Virus record (IMG/VR): IMGVR_UViG_3300032323_001214
Span: 185,607-249,606 of that record
Source: a virus
Reading direction: 5' to 3' (one strand)
DNA: 64,000 nucleotides
Shown here: positions 8,472 to 16,688 of the stretch, one piece after another
Position numbering within the stretch: the first letter of the stretch is position 1
Layout: each line of letters begins with the position of its first letter
The notes under the pieces: generated by a model
What the model saw: only the letters and a program-made list of their open reading frames with translations
The model's database searches: none
What the model was told of the DNA's origin: nothing
Translations under genes and position numbers: made by a program

Positions 8472-11400
8472 ATGGCACTAACATCTCCAGGCGTAGAAGT
8501 AACGATTACAGACCAAAGTCAGTATTTACCCGCGCCTACAAATTCCGTCCCTCTTGTAGTATTAGCAACAGCACAAAATAAAGCCGATGCTAGTGGTACA
8601 GGGGTTGCAGCCGCTACAACAGCAGCGAATGCAAATAAATTATATCAAGTAACAAGTCAACGTGATCTAGTAAACCTGTACGGTACACCATTCTTCTATA
8701 CAACAGCAAATGGTACACCAATTCAAGGATATGAACTAAACGAATATGGACTATTAGCCGCATACAGCTTGTTGGGAGTTACAAATCGTTGTTACGTTTT
8801 ACGTGCTGATATCGATTTAGCAAGTTTAGTGGGTCAAACAGGACGTCCGACTGGATTACCCGCAAATAATACATATTGGTTAGATACTACTACCTCTACA
8901 TGGGGTATCTATGAATTTAACGCAACTACTGGCGACTTTACGTTACAAACACCTATTGTTATAACTGATGCTAATGATTTGTTAAGTGGCGTTCCTTTAG
9001 CAAGTATCGGTAATATTGGTGATTATGCAGTTGATGCGACACAAATTACCACAGACCCTACAGATACTAGTCGAACATATTGGTATAAAAGTTCTAATAA
9101 CGCTTGGATAATTTTAGGTGCAGGAGACTGGAGAAGAGATATACCTACAGTACAAGGTTCAACATCTAATCCTACTTTAACTACAGGCGAGTCATTTACT
9201 ATAAATGTATCAGATGCATGGTCTACCGTTGTTGTTGTACCTTCAGCTCCTAATAATACTGTAGAAGGTATTGCTAGTGTAATTAATACACCTAACTTTT
9301 CAACTATAAGTGCTGAAGTGCGTAATGGAAAATTATGTCTATTTAGTAATCAATTATTGAGCACACCAGCGTCTATCACATTATCAGAAACATCTGGTAC
9401 ACCATTGGCAGATATGGGTATTAGTACAGGTATTTACTACCAACCAGTATTGCAATATGGCACTAGTGCTCAAATGCCATTATGGACATCAAGTCAAACA
9501 TTTCCTAGACCAACAGGATCTGTATGGATTAAAGTTGGTGCAGCTGGTAATGGATTGAATCCAAAAATATCTCGTTTCAATTCAACCACAGCAGCGTGGC
9601 AATTAAAGAACACTACATTGAGTACATCAGACTGGACTATGACAAGTCAGTTAGATTCAAGTGGTGGTCAAGCTATTCCTGCAGGATCAATATATGGTCA
9701 ATATTCCTATGACGGTACAACAAGCAGTTCTCCGTTGTATTTTTGGGAAAGAATTGCAACTGGACCAACTATTATTACTGGCAGCGCTACATCACCTGCA
9801 TTCAATAGTGGTCCATACTATATGAATGTATTTGTCAGTATACCCGGTTCAACTACAGTGAGCAGTGCGTATAATTTCACATTAGCAGATAACACAGATG
9901 CTATTGATTTTGTAACAGCATGGGCAGCAACAGGTATTCCATATACAACGGCAGCAGTTAACTCTGACGGTGCGATTGTGTTGACTCACACTGAAGGCGG
10001 TGAAATTCTTTTAGATGATACTGTAAATTCATCATTTGTTTCAACAGGTGTGTCTAGCGGACTAGTAACTACTGCTGGTTTTAATATTGGTGTTACTACG
10101 GGTGTAAAATTTGGACCTTCAGTAACCGCAACTTTTACTTCTGCACCACAAACCACGACAACTGGAGTTGGTAGTGGGGCAACATTTAATATAATTTCAC
10201 GATTGAACACGTACATTTTGGGTGGGACAGCTAATCGTGGTGTAACCAGTGGTGGTAGTGGATATGTTGTTGGTGACGCCATAGTTATTGCAGGTACTAG
10301 CTTAGGCGGAACAAGCCCAGCAAATAACTTAGAGGTAAGAGTAACAGCAGTTTCATCTGGTGCAGTAACAGCAGTTACTCTAACAGATGTTGATAGTCAA
10401 CCTAATTCAAAATTCATGACTCAATTGAGTAATTGGGTAGAATTCACATACGAATCAAATGAAGGTGAGCCTGCAGTTGAACCAGTTGATAATACAAATT
10501 GGTTCTGGAGCGTTACTAATCAAGTTGACATTATGGTTCAAAAAGGTAACGCATGGATTGGTTATAGAAATACAGCATATGATTCATCTGGTTTCCCTGC
10601 TGCTAGTGGATCAAATACTACTGATCCAAACGGTCCTATAATCTCGGCAACTGCTCCAACAACGCAAAGCGATGGTACTTCATTGACATACGGTGATATT
10701 TGGATTGATACTACCGACCTAGAAAACTACCCAGTTATATATCGCTGGCAGTTGTCAAGTGGTGTAGATCAGTGGGTGTTAATTAACAATACTGATCAAG
10801 TTAGTTCCACAGGTGTACTGTTTGCAGATGCACGTTGGGCTACATCAGGTTCAGTAAACGTTACAGACGATCCTATTCCAACAATCGTGAGTTTATTGTC
10901 AAGTAACTATCTTGACTTAGACGCACCTAGTCCAACTCTATATCCTCAAGGTATGTTACTGTTTAATACACGCCGTTCAGGTTATAACGTTAAACAATTC
11001 CGCACTAACTATTTTAATGCAACAAGTTTCCCCGGTGAGTCATTGCCTAATGAGACAAATGCATGGGTAACAGTAAGTGGTAATCAGTCAGACGGTTCTC
11101 CTTATATGGGCCGCAAAGCACAACGTGCTATGGTAGTACAAGCATTACGTTCATCAATTGACACTAATACTGCAATTCGTGATGAAGATAACTTCTTCAA
11201 CTTGATGGCATCACCTAACTATCCAGAAATGCAACCTAACATGATTGTATTGAATGCTGATCGCGGTGAAACAGCTTACATTATTGGTGATACCCCAATG
11301 GGTCTACCTGATAATGCAACTGACATTCAAGCATGGGCAAATAATGATGCAGGTGCAACAAGCACAGGTGAAGATGGTCTAGTGACACGTAACACTTATT

Positions 11401-12050
11401 TAGGTCTATTCTATCCAAGTGGTATCGCTAATGACTTGTCAGGTAACGAAGTTGCGGTGCCGGCTTCACATATGATGCTACGCACATTCTTACGTAATGA
11501 CACTATCGCTTATCCTTGGTTAGCGGCTGCAGGTACACGTAGAGGTACAATTGACAATGCATTGAACATTGGTTATCTAGATCGTACAACAGGTGAATTC
11601 CAGACAATTAAAACACGTTTAGGTATTCGTGATGTTCTATACGTTAACTTCATTAACCCACTAGTGTTCTTCAGTGGTGTAGGTTTGTTGAACTATGGCA
11701 ACAAGACAAGTTTCAACTCTAGCTCTGCATTAGACAGAACCAACGTTGCACGACTAATTGCTTATATTCGTAGACAGTTAACATTGGCAGCACGTCCGTT
11801 TGTATTCGAACCTAATGATTCGTTAACAAGACAAGAAATTGCTGGTGTTGTTGAAACATTATTAGTTGACCTAGTTGCAAAACGTGGTATCTACGATTAT
11901 CTAGTAGTTTGTGATGATTCAAACAACACACCTGCTAGAATTGATAGAAATGAACTTTGGATTGATGTTGCAGTTGAGCCAGTTAAGGCTGCTGAATTCA
12001 TTTACATCCCCGTTCGTGTTCTAAACACAGGAGAATTATCTGGAGCATAA
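8472..12050 (+). CDS. 18: Tail sheath protein (gp18-like), unusually large
   Basis: 1192 aa, compared with 659 in T4. gp18 forms the contractile sheath that drives the tube through the cell envelope. The N-terminus (MALTSPGVEVTITDQSQYLP) and the C-terminal 340 residues (RSSIDTNTAIRDEDNFFNLM, ..IRRQLTLAARPFVFEPND.., ..AEFIYIPVRVLNTGELSG) are classic gp18 polymerisation core. Between about residues 130 and 830 lies a very large insertion, rich in Thr, Ser and Gly, with repeated W/Y-containing modules (NTYWLDTTTSTW; ADARWATSG). It probably forms surface domains projecting from the sheath. Followed by a strong hairpin. Confidence 0.93.
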   Translation: MALTSPGVEVTITDQSQYLPAPTNSVPLVVLATAQNKADASGTGVAAATTAANANKLYQVTSQRDLVNLYGTPFFYTTANGTPIQGYELNEYGLLAAYSLLGVTNRCYVLRADIDLASLVGQTGRPTGLPANNTYWLDTTTSTWGIYEFNATTGDFTLQTPIVITDANDLLSGVPLASIGNIGDYAVDATQITTDPTDTSRTYWYKSSNNAWIILGAGDWRRDIPTVQGSTSNPTLTTGESFTINVSDAWSTVVVVPSAPNNTVEGIASVINTPNFSTISAEVRNGKLCLFSNQLLSTPASITLSETSGTPLADMGISTGIYYQPVLQYGTSAQMPLWTSSQTFPRPTGSVWIKVGAAGNGLNPKISRFNSTTAAWQLKNTTLSTSDWTMTSQLDSSGGQAIPAGSIYGQYSYDGTTSSSPLYFWERIATGPTIITGSATSPAFNSGPYYMNVFVSIPGSTTVSSAYNFTLADNTDAIDFVTAWAATGIPYTTAAVNSDGAIVLTHTEGGEILLDDTVNSSFVSTGVSSGLVTTAGFNIGVTTGVKFGPSVTATFTSAPQTTTTGVGSGATFNIISRLNTYILGGTANRGVTSGGSGYVVGDAIVIAGTSLGGTSPANNLEVRVTAVSSGAVTAVTLTDVDSQPNSKFMTQLSNWVEFTYESNEGEPAVEPVDNTNWFWSVTNQVDIMVQKGNAWIGYRNTAYDSSGFPAASGSNTTDPNGPIISATAPTTQSDGTSLTYGDIWIDTTDLENYPVIYRWQLSSGVDQWVLINNTDQVSSTGVLFADARWATSGSVNVTDDPIPTIVSLLSSNYLDLDAPSPTLYPQGMLLFNTRRSGYNVKQFRTNYFNATSFPGESLPNETNAWVTVSGNQSDGSPYMGRKAQRAMVVQALRSSIDTNTAIRDEDNFFNLMASPNYPEMQPNMIVLNADRGETAYIIGDTPMGLPDNATDIQAWANNDAGATSTGEDGLVTRNTYLGLFYPSGIANDLSGNEVAVPASHMMLRTFLRNDTIAYPWLAAAGTRRGTIDNALNIGYLDRTTGEFQTIKTRLGIRDVLYVNFINPLVFFSGVGLLNYGNKTSFNSSSALDRTNVARLIAYIRRQLTLAARPFVFEPNDSLTRQEIAGVVETLLVDLVAKRGIYDYLVVCDDSNNTPARIDRNELWIDVAVEPVKAAEFIYIPVRVLNTGELSGA

Positions 12051-12053
12051 ATT

Positions 12054-12073
12054 GATACCCCTTCGGGGGTATC
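12054..12073 (+). terminator. Stable UUCG hairpin after sheath gene
   Basis: Eight-bp stem GATACCCC/GGGGTATC with a TTCG tetraloop and no T-run. It could stabilise the 3' end of the abundant gp18 mRNA or attenuate transcription before the tube gene's own promoter. Confidence 0.7.
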
Positions 12074-12081
12074 AAGCGAAA

Positions 12082-12089
12082 GATAAATA
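12082..12089 (+). promoter_or_regulatory. T4-type late promoter for tail tube gene
   Basis: GATAAATA, 23 bp before the gp19 ATG. The leader contains ATAGGAG as Shine-Dalgarno site. Confidence 0.75.
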
Positions 12090-12111
12090 AAGATAATAGG
12101 AGAAATATAAA

Positions 12112-12756
12112 ATGGCAACAGCCTCACAATCATTGTTCAACATGACCGTAGCGTCAGATAACGCTGGTGGAAATCAGGGCTTGTTAATGCCCAAACTACA
12201 ATATAGATTTAGAGTTAATTTTTTAAATTTAGGTATTGGTCAAACTATCGAACTTACTAAACAGGTCGTTGACATTTCACGTCCTCAAGTAAGTTTTGGT
12301 GAAATCACATTACCAGTTTACAACTCTACTATGTATTTGGCAGGTCGTCACGAGTGGCAACCATTGACAGTTAACATCAGAGATGATGCAGGTGGACAGG
12401 TTTCAAAACTAGTAGGTCAACAATTGCAGAAGCAATTAGACTTTGTTGAGCAAGCATCAGCGGCTACTGGTCAAGATTATAAGTTCCAAACAAACATCGA
12501 AATTTTAGACGGTGGTAACGGCACTGCTGTTCCTACTGTACTAGAAACATGGGAATGCTACGGATGTTTCATTCAACAAGCAAACTATAATACATTGAAT
12601 TATGGAACAAATGATGTTGTTACAATTTCGTTGACATTACGATATGACAATGCAATTCAATCTCCATTAAGTTCTGGTGTTGGAACATCTGTTGGTCGTG
12701 CATTATCTGGATCAACAGGCTTGACTACAGGTATTGGCTCTAACCAGAACGTATAA
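12112..12756 (+). CDS. 19: Tail tube protein (gp19-like)
   Basis: 214 aa. gp19 hexamers stack into the tube inside the sheath (T4 gp19 is 163 aa). The pattern RFRVNFLNLG..ELTKQVVDISRPQVSFGEI, AGRHEWQPLTVNIRDD and WECYGCFIQQANYNTLNYG is that of marine T4-type tube proteins. It directly follows the sheath gene, as in T4, and has its own late promoter, as expected for a highly expressed structural gene. The C-terminal 25 residues (GVGTSVGRALSGSTG) are a flexible Gly/Ser tail. Confidence 0.9.
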   Translation: MATASQSLFNMTVASDNAGGNQGLLMPKLQYRFRVNFLNLGIGQTIELTKQVVDISRPQVSFGEITLPVYNSTMYLAGRHEWQPLTVNIRDDAGGQVSKLVGQQLQKQLDFVEQASAATGQDYKFQTNIEILDGGNGTAVPTVLETWECYGCFIQQANYNTLNYGTNDVVTISLTLRYDNAIQSPLSSGVGTSVGRALSGSTGLTTGIGSNQNV

Positions 12757-12767
12757 GTTATTAACTT

Positions 12768-13967
12768 ATGAGTTTAGGTAACTGGGGAGTAAACCAATTA
12801 CGTGACGCTGCCGGAGCATTCTTCGGCAGCGATTACCTACGTGATTACACACATGCTAGTAAAACGTTTAGACCTAATTCATACCAATATGCACCTAAGT
12901 TTAAGTTTTTATTTCATGTATATTTTGAAATAAATGAAAATGCGTATTCAAAGGGTTTATCTACTGGTGCAAATTTTGGTCTTGCTGTAAAACAAGTAAA
13001 ATTACCTAGTTACACTTTTACTACACATGAAATGAATCAGTACAATAGAAAGCGTATTGTACAAACTAAAATTAAATATGATCCCATTGATATTAATTTC
13101 CACGATGATAACGGAAATTTAATTAGGGATATGTGGTATAACTATTACACATACTATTATAAAGACGCAACTAAGCCTATTACTCTCAATGCCGGAAGAC
13201 AAACATTGTCGGATGAAGAGATTGTTGCAAGAAATAATACAACAAACTATAATGAGCGAAACATATATAAACCATCAATCACTGGTGATGATGATTGGGG
13301 ATATATTGGAGAAACATCAAAAACTGTTCAAACTAATACACAAGCTGCCATAGGCGCTACTAAAGTACCCTTCTTTAAAAATATTACTGTATTTGGCTTT
13401 AATCAACATAATTTTGTAGCATACACATTAATTAATCCTATCATCACCAACTTTAGTCATGATACATACGACTATGCTCAGGGTAATGGTACTATGGAAA
13501 ATCAAATGACGATTGACTATGAAACCGTAAAATATTTTGACGGCGCTATTGATGGTAGAGCACCCGGTAATATTGTCAAAGGATTTGGCAATGAAGCCAA
13601 TTATGATAGAACTCCTAGTCCTATTGCAAGAGCCGGTTCACAAGGTACTATATTAGGTCAAGGCGGTTTAGTTGATAGTGTGGGTGGGTTTGTTAAAGAT
13701 TTAACAGATGGAAATATTTTAAGCGCAATACAAAAGGGTGGTGTTACTTATAACACGTTTAAAAACATTAATTTAAGACAACTTGCTAAATCAGAAGTTA
13801 TTGCGGCTGCAACAAATTCAATACAACAGACACCTAATAGGAATTTAAACTTTCAGTTTCCTGCATTTGGGCAAACAACAAACTTATTTGGTACTGCTGG
13901 TGCACCCAATAGTTCTAAACAGAACCCTACTGTTATCATAAATAATATACCGGGTAATGGAGTATAA
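12768..13967 (+). CDS. Tube-like structural protein (baseplate tube initiator or tube paralogue)
   Basis: 399 aa. The first 130 residues (PKFKFLFHVYFEIN, GLAVKQVKLPSYTFTTHEMN, YNRKRIVQTKIKYDPIDINF) follow the same fold pattern as the adjacent gp19, so this is a tube-domain protein. In T4 the proteins that cap the baseplate and nucleate the tube (gp48, gp54) have tube-like domains and a similar length. The second half is less structured and ends with a Gly/Pro/Asn-rich tail. It lies 11 bp after gp19 with no Shine-Dalgarno beyond a weak TTAACTT, so it is probably co-translated. gp48 versus gp54 cannot be decided. Confidence 0.65.
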   Translation: MSLGNWGVNQLRDAAGAFFGSDYLRDYTHASKTFRPNSYQYAPKFKFLFHVYFEINENAYSKGLSTGANFGLAVKQVKLPSYTFTTHEMNQYNRKRIVQTKIKYDPIDINFHDDNGNLIRDMWYNYYTYYYKDATKPITLNAGRQTLSDEEIVARNNTTNYNERNIYKPSITGDDDWGYIGETSKTVQTNTQAAIGATKVPFFKNITVFGFNQHNFVAYTLINPIITNFSHDTYDYAQGNGTMENQMTIDYETVKYFDGAIDGRAPGNIVKGFGNEANYDRTPSPIARAGSQGTILGQGGLVDSVGGFVKDLTDGNILSAIQKGGVTYNTFKNINLRQLAKSEVIAAATNSIQQTPNRNLNFQFPAFGQTTNLFGTAGAPNSSKQNPTVIINNIPGNGV

Positions 13968-13968
13968 C

Positions 13969-14331
13969 ATGGCAATAAGTATAGATAACAATTTAAATTC
14001 ATTAGATCAAACAGTAAGAATCTTTGATAACTTTTATAATTTTAATTTAGTAGTACCCTCTAATCAGTATGATATTGTGCGTTCATATTTTGTTGAAACG
14101 TGTGATACTAAAACAATTGCAGATAATTTTACAACATTCTTTTTTAAAATTGCGCAAGATACAGGTATACCTGCTACCACATTGTTAGAAAGCATTCAAG
14201 GTCAAACTAAACTTGACATGAATAGAACTATCGCTTATTACTTGAATAGTTTTAAATCTAAGTCTGCACTATATGGTATCAGCTTTATACCACAGCCCAA
14301 TCTTCCAGTCGCACGTAACATAGTGCTTTAA
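13969..14331 (+). CDS. Small virion or tail-assembly protein, unknown
   Basis: 120 aa from the ATG at 13969, chosen over an in-frame ATG at 13957 because GGAG at 13959-13962 is correctly spaced for it and the preceding gene ends at 13967. All-alpha, acidic, no membrane segment (VRIFDNFYNFNLVVPSNQYD near the N-terminus). Its position between a tube-like gene and gp4 suggests a structural or assembly role. I do not recognise the family. Confidence 0.75.
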   Translation: MAISIDNNLNSLDQTVRIFDNFYNFNLVVPSNQYDIVRSYFVETCDTKTIADNFTTFFFKIAQDTGIPATTLLESIQGQTKLDMNRTIAYYLNSFKSKSALYGISFIPQPNLPVARNIVL

Positions 14332-14334
14332 TAT

Positions 14335-14781
14335 ATGGCTAAGTGGGCACAAGGTAATTTCACTCCATCTAACCCACAGAAATATGTAGGTAAGCACACA
14401 CCTAGATATCGTTCAGGCTGGGAGTTGACCTTTATGCAATTTTGTGATAATAACAAACATATTATGTACTGGGCTAGTGAAGCTATAGCTATACCTTATA
14501 AAAACCCCTTTACAGGAAAACCTACTAGATATATACCTGATTTCTTTGTAGTATATCAAAACAAGTACGGTAAACAAATAGCAGAAGTAGTAGAGATTAA
14601 ACCTAAAAAACAAAGTATCATTGAAAGCAAAGTAGCAAACGCCAAAGATAGAATGGTAGTAGCATTAAATCATGCTAAATGGCAGGCTGCAATGGCCTAC
14701 TGTAAAAGTCAAGGATATACTTTTCGTGTGTTGACGGAGGAAGATATTTTTTACAATGGAAAACCAAAGAATAAAAGATAA
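14335..14781 (+). CDS. 4: Head completion nuclease (gp4-like)
   Basis: 148 aa, close to T4 gp4 (150 aa). gp4 trims or protects packaged DNA ends before tail joining. The N-terminus WAQGNFTPSNPQKYVG followed by YRSGWELTFMQFCD and the nuclease-like IPDFFVVYQNK...EVVEIKPKKQ (D...E-x-K, a PD-(D/E)xK-type core) are diagnostic of this family and of Tn7 TnsA-like nucleases. The stop codon is followed at once by a late promoter that belongs to the inserted HNH gene. Confidence 0.9.
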   Translation: MAKWAQGNFTPSNPQKYVGKHTPRYRSGWELTFMQFCDNNKHIMYWASEAIAIPYKNPFTGKPTRYIPDFFVVYQNKYGKQIAEVVEIKPKKQSIIESKVANAKDRMVVALNHAKWQAAMAYCKSQGYTFRVLTEEDIFYNGKPKNKR

Positions 14782-14784
14782 ATA
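14777..14784 (+). promoter_or_regulatory. T4-type late promoter for HNH homing endonuclease
   Basis: GATAAATA overlapping the end of gp4. The predicted start (about 14790) coincides with the first base of the conserved hairpin leader. Confidence 0.7.
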
Positions 14785-14788
14785 AAAG

Positions 14789-14845
14789 TGTAGTTCGCGG
14801 ACCTGAGAAATCCCAACTACTCTAATGCCGAGGAGGGCACCAGCA
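14789..14845 (+). ncRNA. Conserved hairpin leader of homing endonuclease mRNA (copy A)
   Basis: Outer stem GTAGTT/AACTAC, an asymmetric internal loop (CGC on the 5' side, C on the 3' side), inner stem GGA/TCC, then the single-stranded box TCTAATGC, a purine-rich Shine-Dalgarno (GAGGAGGG) and the ATG. The same architecture occurs at 38722-38777 with three compensatory pair changes in the outer stem and identical CGCGG, CCC and TCTAATGC. The element starts at the predicted 5' end of the late transcript. Confidence 0.65.
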
Positions 14846-15544
14846 ATGATATTTATCAATAACAAATATACCACGTGGTATAATTCTATAATCAATAAAG
14901 CCAAAGATAGAACAATTAACGGCTACACAGAAAAACATCACATTATACCCAGTTCATTGGGCGGAAGTAATGGCACCGATAATTTGGTAAAATTAACACC
15001 TAGAGAACATTTTGTTTGTCATTTATTATTAACTAAGATGACAACATGTAATGCTAGGTACAAAATGAATTTTGCTCTATATATGTTGGCAAACATTAAA
15101 AACATAGGTGAAGGTAGATATATTCCTAATAGTAGAATGTACGATTTGGCTAGAAGATTATATAAAGAAACATTAGACAATTATTGGACAGATAAAAAAC
15201 GAAAAGAACATGCAGACAAAATAAGACCAACATCTGTGGGTAGAAAACTAAAAGAATCGTCAAAAGAAAAACTTAGGAATAAAGAATGGACAGAAAAAGC
15301 ACTTAAAAATCGCCTCAACAACTGTTTAAAATCAGCAGCAGCCAGAAAAGGTTCTAAATGGTCTGACGACCGCAAGGAACAAAAGTTTGAACAATATATA
15401 GAAAAAAACAAGCATCTATTTCCTCAAGTGTTCTCCTTATCTGACTCAGGTATTAACACACGACAAATATCTATCAAACTACAAATTTCATGGGATAGAG
15501 TAAAATACATTTTGGACAACAGAGACCGAATAAATAACATATGA
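14846..15544 (+). CDS. HNH homing endonuclease (freestanding)
   Basis: 232 aa from the ATG at 14846, preceded by GAGGAGGG. An in-frame ATG at 14825 lies within the structured leader and is unlikely. The HNH core is EKHHIIPSSLGGSNGTDNLV..LTPREHFVCHLLL near residues 30-65, typical of phage group I-type or freestanding homing nucleases. The C-terminal half is basic (KRKEHADKIRPTS.., KLKESSKEKLRNKEW), matching NUMOD-like DNA-binding repeats, and ends with a helix-turn-helix-like segment (GINTRQISIKLQISWDRVKY). It sits between gp4 and the gp16-like gene and overlaps the latter by 4 nt, so it may be an insertion that kept the downstream start. Confidence 0.85.
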   Translation: MIFINNKYTTWYNSIINKAKDRTINGYTEKHHIIPSSLGGSNGTDNLVKLTPREHFVCHLLLTKMTTCNARYKMNFALYMLANIKNIGEGRYIPNSRMYDLARRLYKETLDNYWTDKKRKEHADKIRPTSVGRKLKESSKEKLRNKEWTEKALKNRLNNCLKSAAARKGSKWSDDRKEQKFEQYIEKNKHLFPQVFSLSDSGINTRQISIKLQISWDRVKYILDNRDRINNI

Positions 15545-16026
15545 CCAAAAAACTACAAGAACTGTTTGAAATGCCACTATCTGAAGATGAGATGGGGTTG
15601 ACTGTGCCTATTCCTGCTGACGCACAAGAAATAACAACTGATGCATTGACCAATCTAGAAAAGATTGAGAACGCATTACCGCAAGTTCGTGGATTAGAAT
15701 CAGCAGACATTGAGATGGATGGATTAGCTGACTTAGCTACCAACAGTTATAAAGACCTTATGGAATTGGGTATGCAAGTAGATAGTAGATTTAGTAGCGA
15801 AATATTTGGTGTCGCTGGTACTATGCTGGGACATGCTATCACAGCAAAGACTGCTAAATTAAACAAAAAGTTAAAGATGATTGAATTACAACTTAAAAAA
15901 GCTACATTAGATCAAAAAAATATGGCTAAAACAGAAGAAATTGAAGCCACTCCTTTGGGAGAAGGTAAGAGTTTAGACCGTAATGAGTTGCTTAAGATGT
16001 TGGCAGCTAAAACAGATGATAAATGA
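15541..16026 (+). CDS. 16: Small terminase subunit (gp16-like, putative)
   Basis: 161 aa, similar to T4 gp16 (164 aa), which recognises DNA and regulates the packaging motor. The central region pairs an acidic segment (ADIEMDGLADLATNSYKD) with two long helices (ELGMQVDSRFSSEIFGVAGT, ITAKTAKLNKKLKMIELQLK), the coiled-coil oligomerisation pattern of gp16 (in T4 DDYGVVRRNMHFQQQ.. then a helical core). The assignment is by layout and neighbourhood (gp4 before it, structural genes around it). The N-terminus MTKKLQELFEMPLSE also ends in a hydrophobic-x-E peptide. Confidence 0.6.
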   Translation: MTKKLQELFEMPLSEDEMGLTVPIPADAQEITTDALTNLEKIENALPQVRGLESADIEMDGLADLATNSYKDLMELGMQVDSRFSSEIFGVAGTMLGHAITAKTAKLNKKLKMIELQLKKATLDQKNMAKTEEIEATPLGEGKSLDRNELLKMLAAKTDDK

Positions 16027-16032
16027 TAAATA
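16025..16032 (+). promoter_or_regulatory. T4-type late promoter
   Basis: GATAAATA at the stop codon of the gp16-like gene, 20 bp before the ATG at 16052. The leader carries AGGAATAAG as ribosome-binding site. Confidence 0.75.
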
Positions 16033-16051
16033 CAGAATACAGGAATAAGAA

Positions 16052-16672
16052 ATGAAGAGCCTAAAACAATACATTGCAGAAAGTGTACATACTTACAATT
16101 ACACTATCAAAATTGCTGGTGACGTGGATAAGAACTGGTTGGACATGTTTAAGTATAATCTTAACAAGTTTGATCCTATACGTATCAGTGAGCCTACAAA
16201 AACACCTATTCAAAAAGATCCATATGGATTTCCTAATTTAGCAAATCAGGCTATAACTATCATTAAGGCAGACTTTCGCTATCCAGCTACAGAGCCAATG
16301 ATTCAGCAGATTGCTCAATTACTAGGTTATAATGTAGATATGGTCAGAGTAATCAGTACAAAGTATGATGACAGTATAAACAGCGAAGTCGAAGGCTATG
16401 CTAATCAAATGAAAAATAGTCCAGTTCTTACACATGAAGAAATGGAAGAACAACCAGGAGCTAAAGAAGCTTCTAAAGCATATGGTGATAGTTATTTGAA
16501 TAGTATTAAGGATCAAACTAAAGATAGTAAGATCAATATTCCTTATGAAGCCAAGAAGACTCCGGATGCGTTTGACCCCTTCAAAATCATTCCACAAGAT
16601 CAAGCTGGTGCCAAAAGTCCAATGAGCACTATAATAAGACAGCCTAAGCCTGCAACTGGCGCAAGTAAATAA
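16052..16672 (+). CDS. Putative capsid core / internal protein with T4-like targeting peptide
   Basis: 206 aa. The N-terminus MKSLKQYIAESVHTYN is strikingly close to the capsid targeting sequence of T4 internal protein III (MKTYQEFIAE, cut by gp21 after I-A-E). The following domain (NYTIKIAGDVDKNWLDMFKY) is about 100 residues with beta-alpha character; the C-terminal third is low-complexity, Lys/Asp/Pro rich. I infer that it enters the prohead and loses its first ten residues. A scaffold or core component (gp67/gp68 type) is the main alternative. It has its own late promoter and is followed by a second CTS-type gene in the same unit. Confidence 0.75.
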   Translation: MKSLKQYIAESVHTYNYTIKIAGDVDKNWLDMFKYNLNKFDPIRISEPTKTPIQKDPYGFPNLANQAITIIKADFRYPATEPMIQQIAQLLGYNVDMVRVISTKYDDSINSEVEGYANQMKNSPVLTHEEMEEQPGAKEASKAYGDSYLNSIKDQTKDSKINIPYEAKKTPDAFDPFKIIPQDQAGAKSPMSTIIRQPKPATGASK

Positions 16673-16688
16673 TTAAAAGGAACACAAA

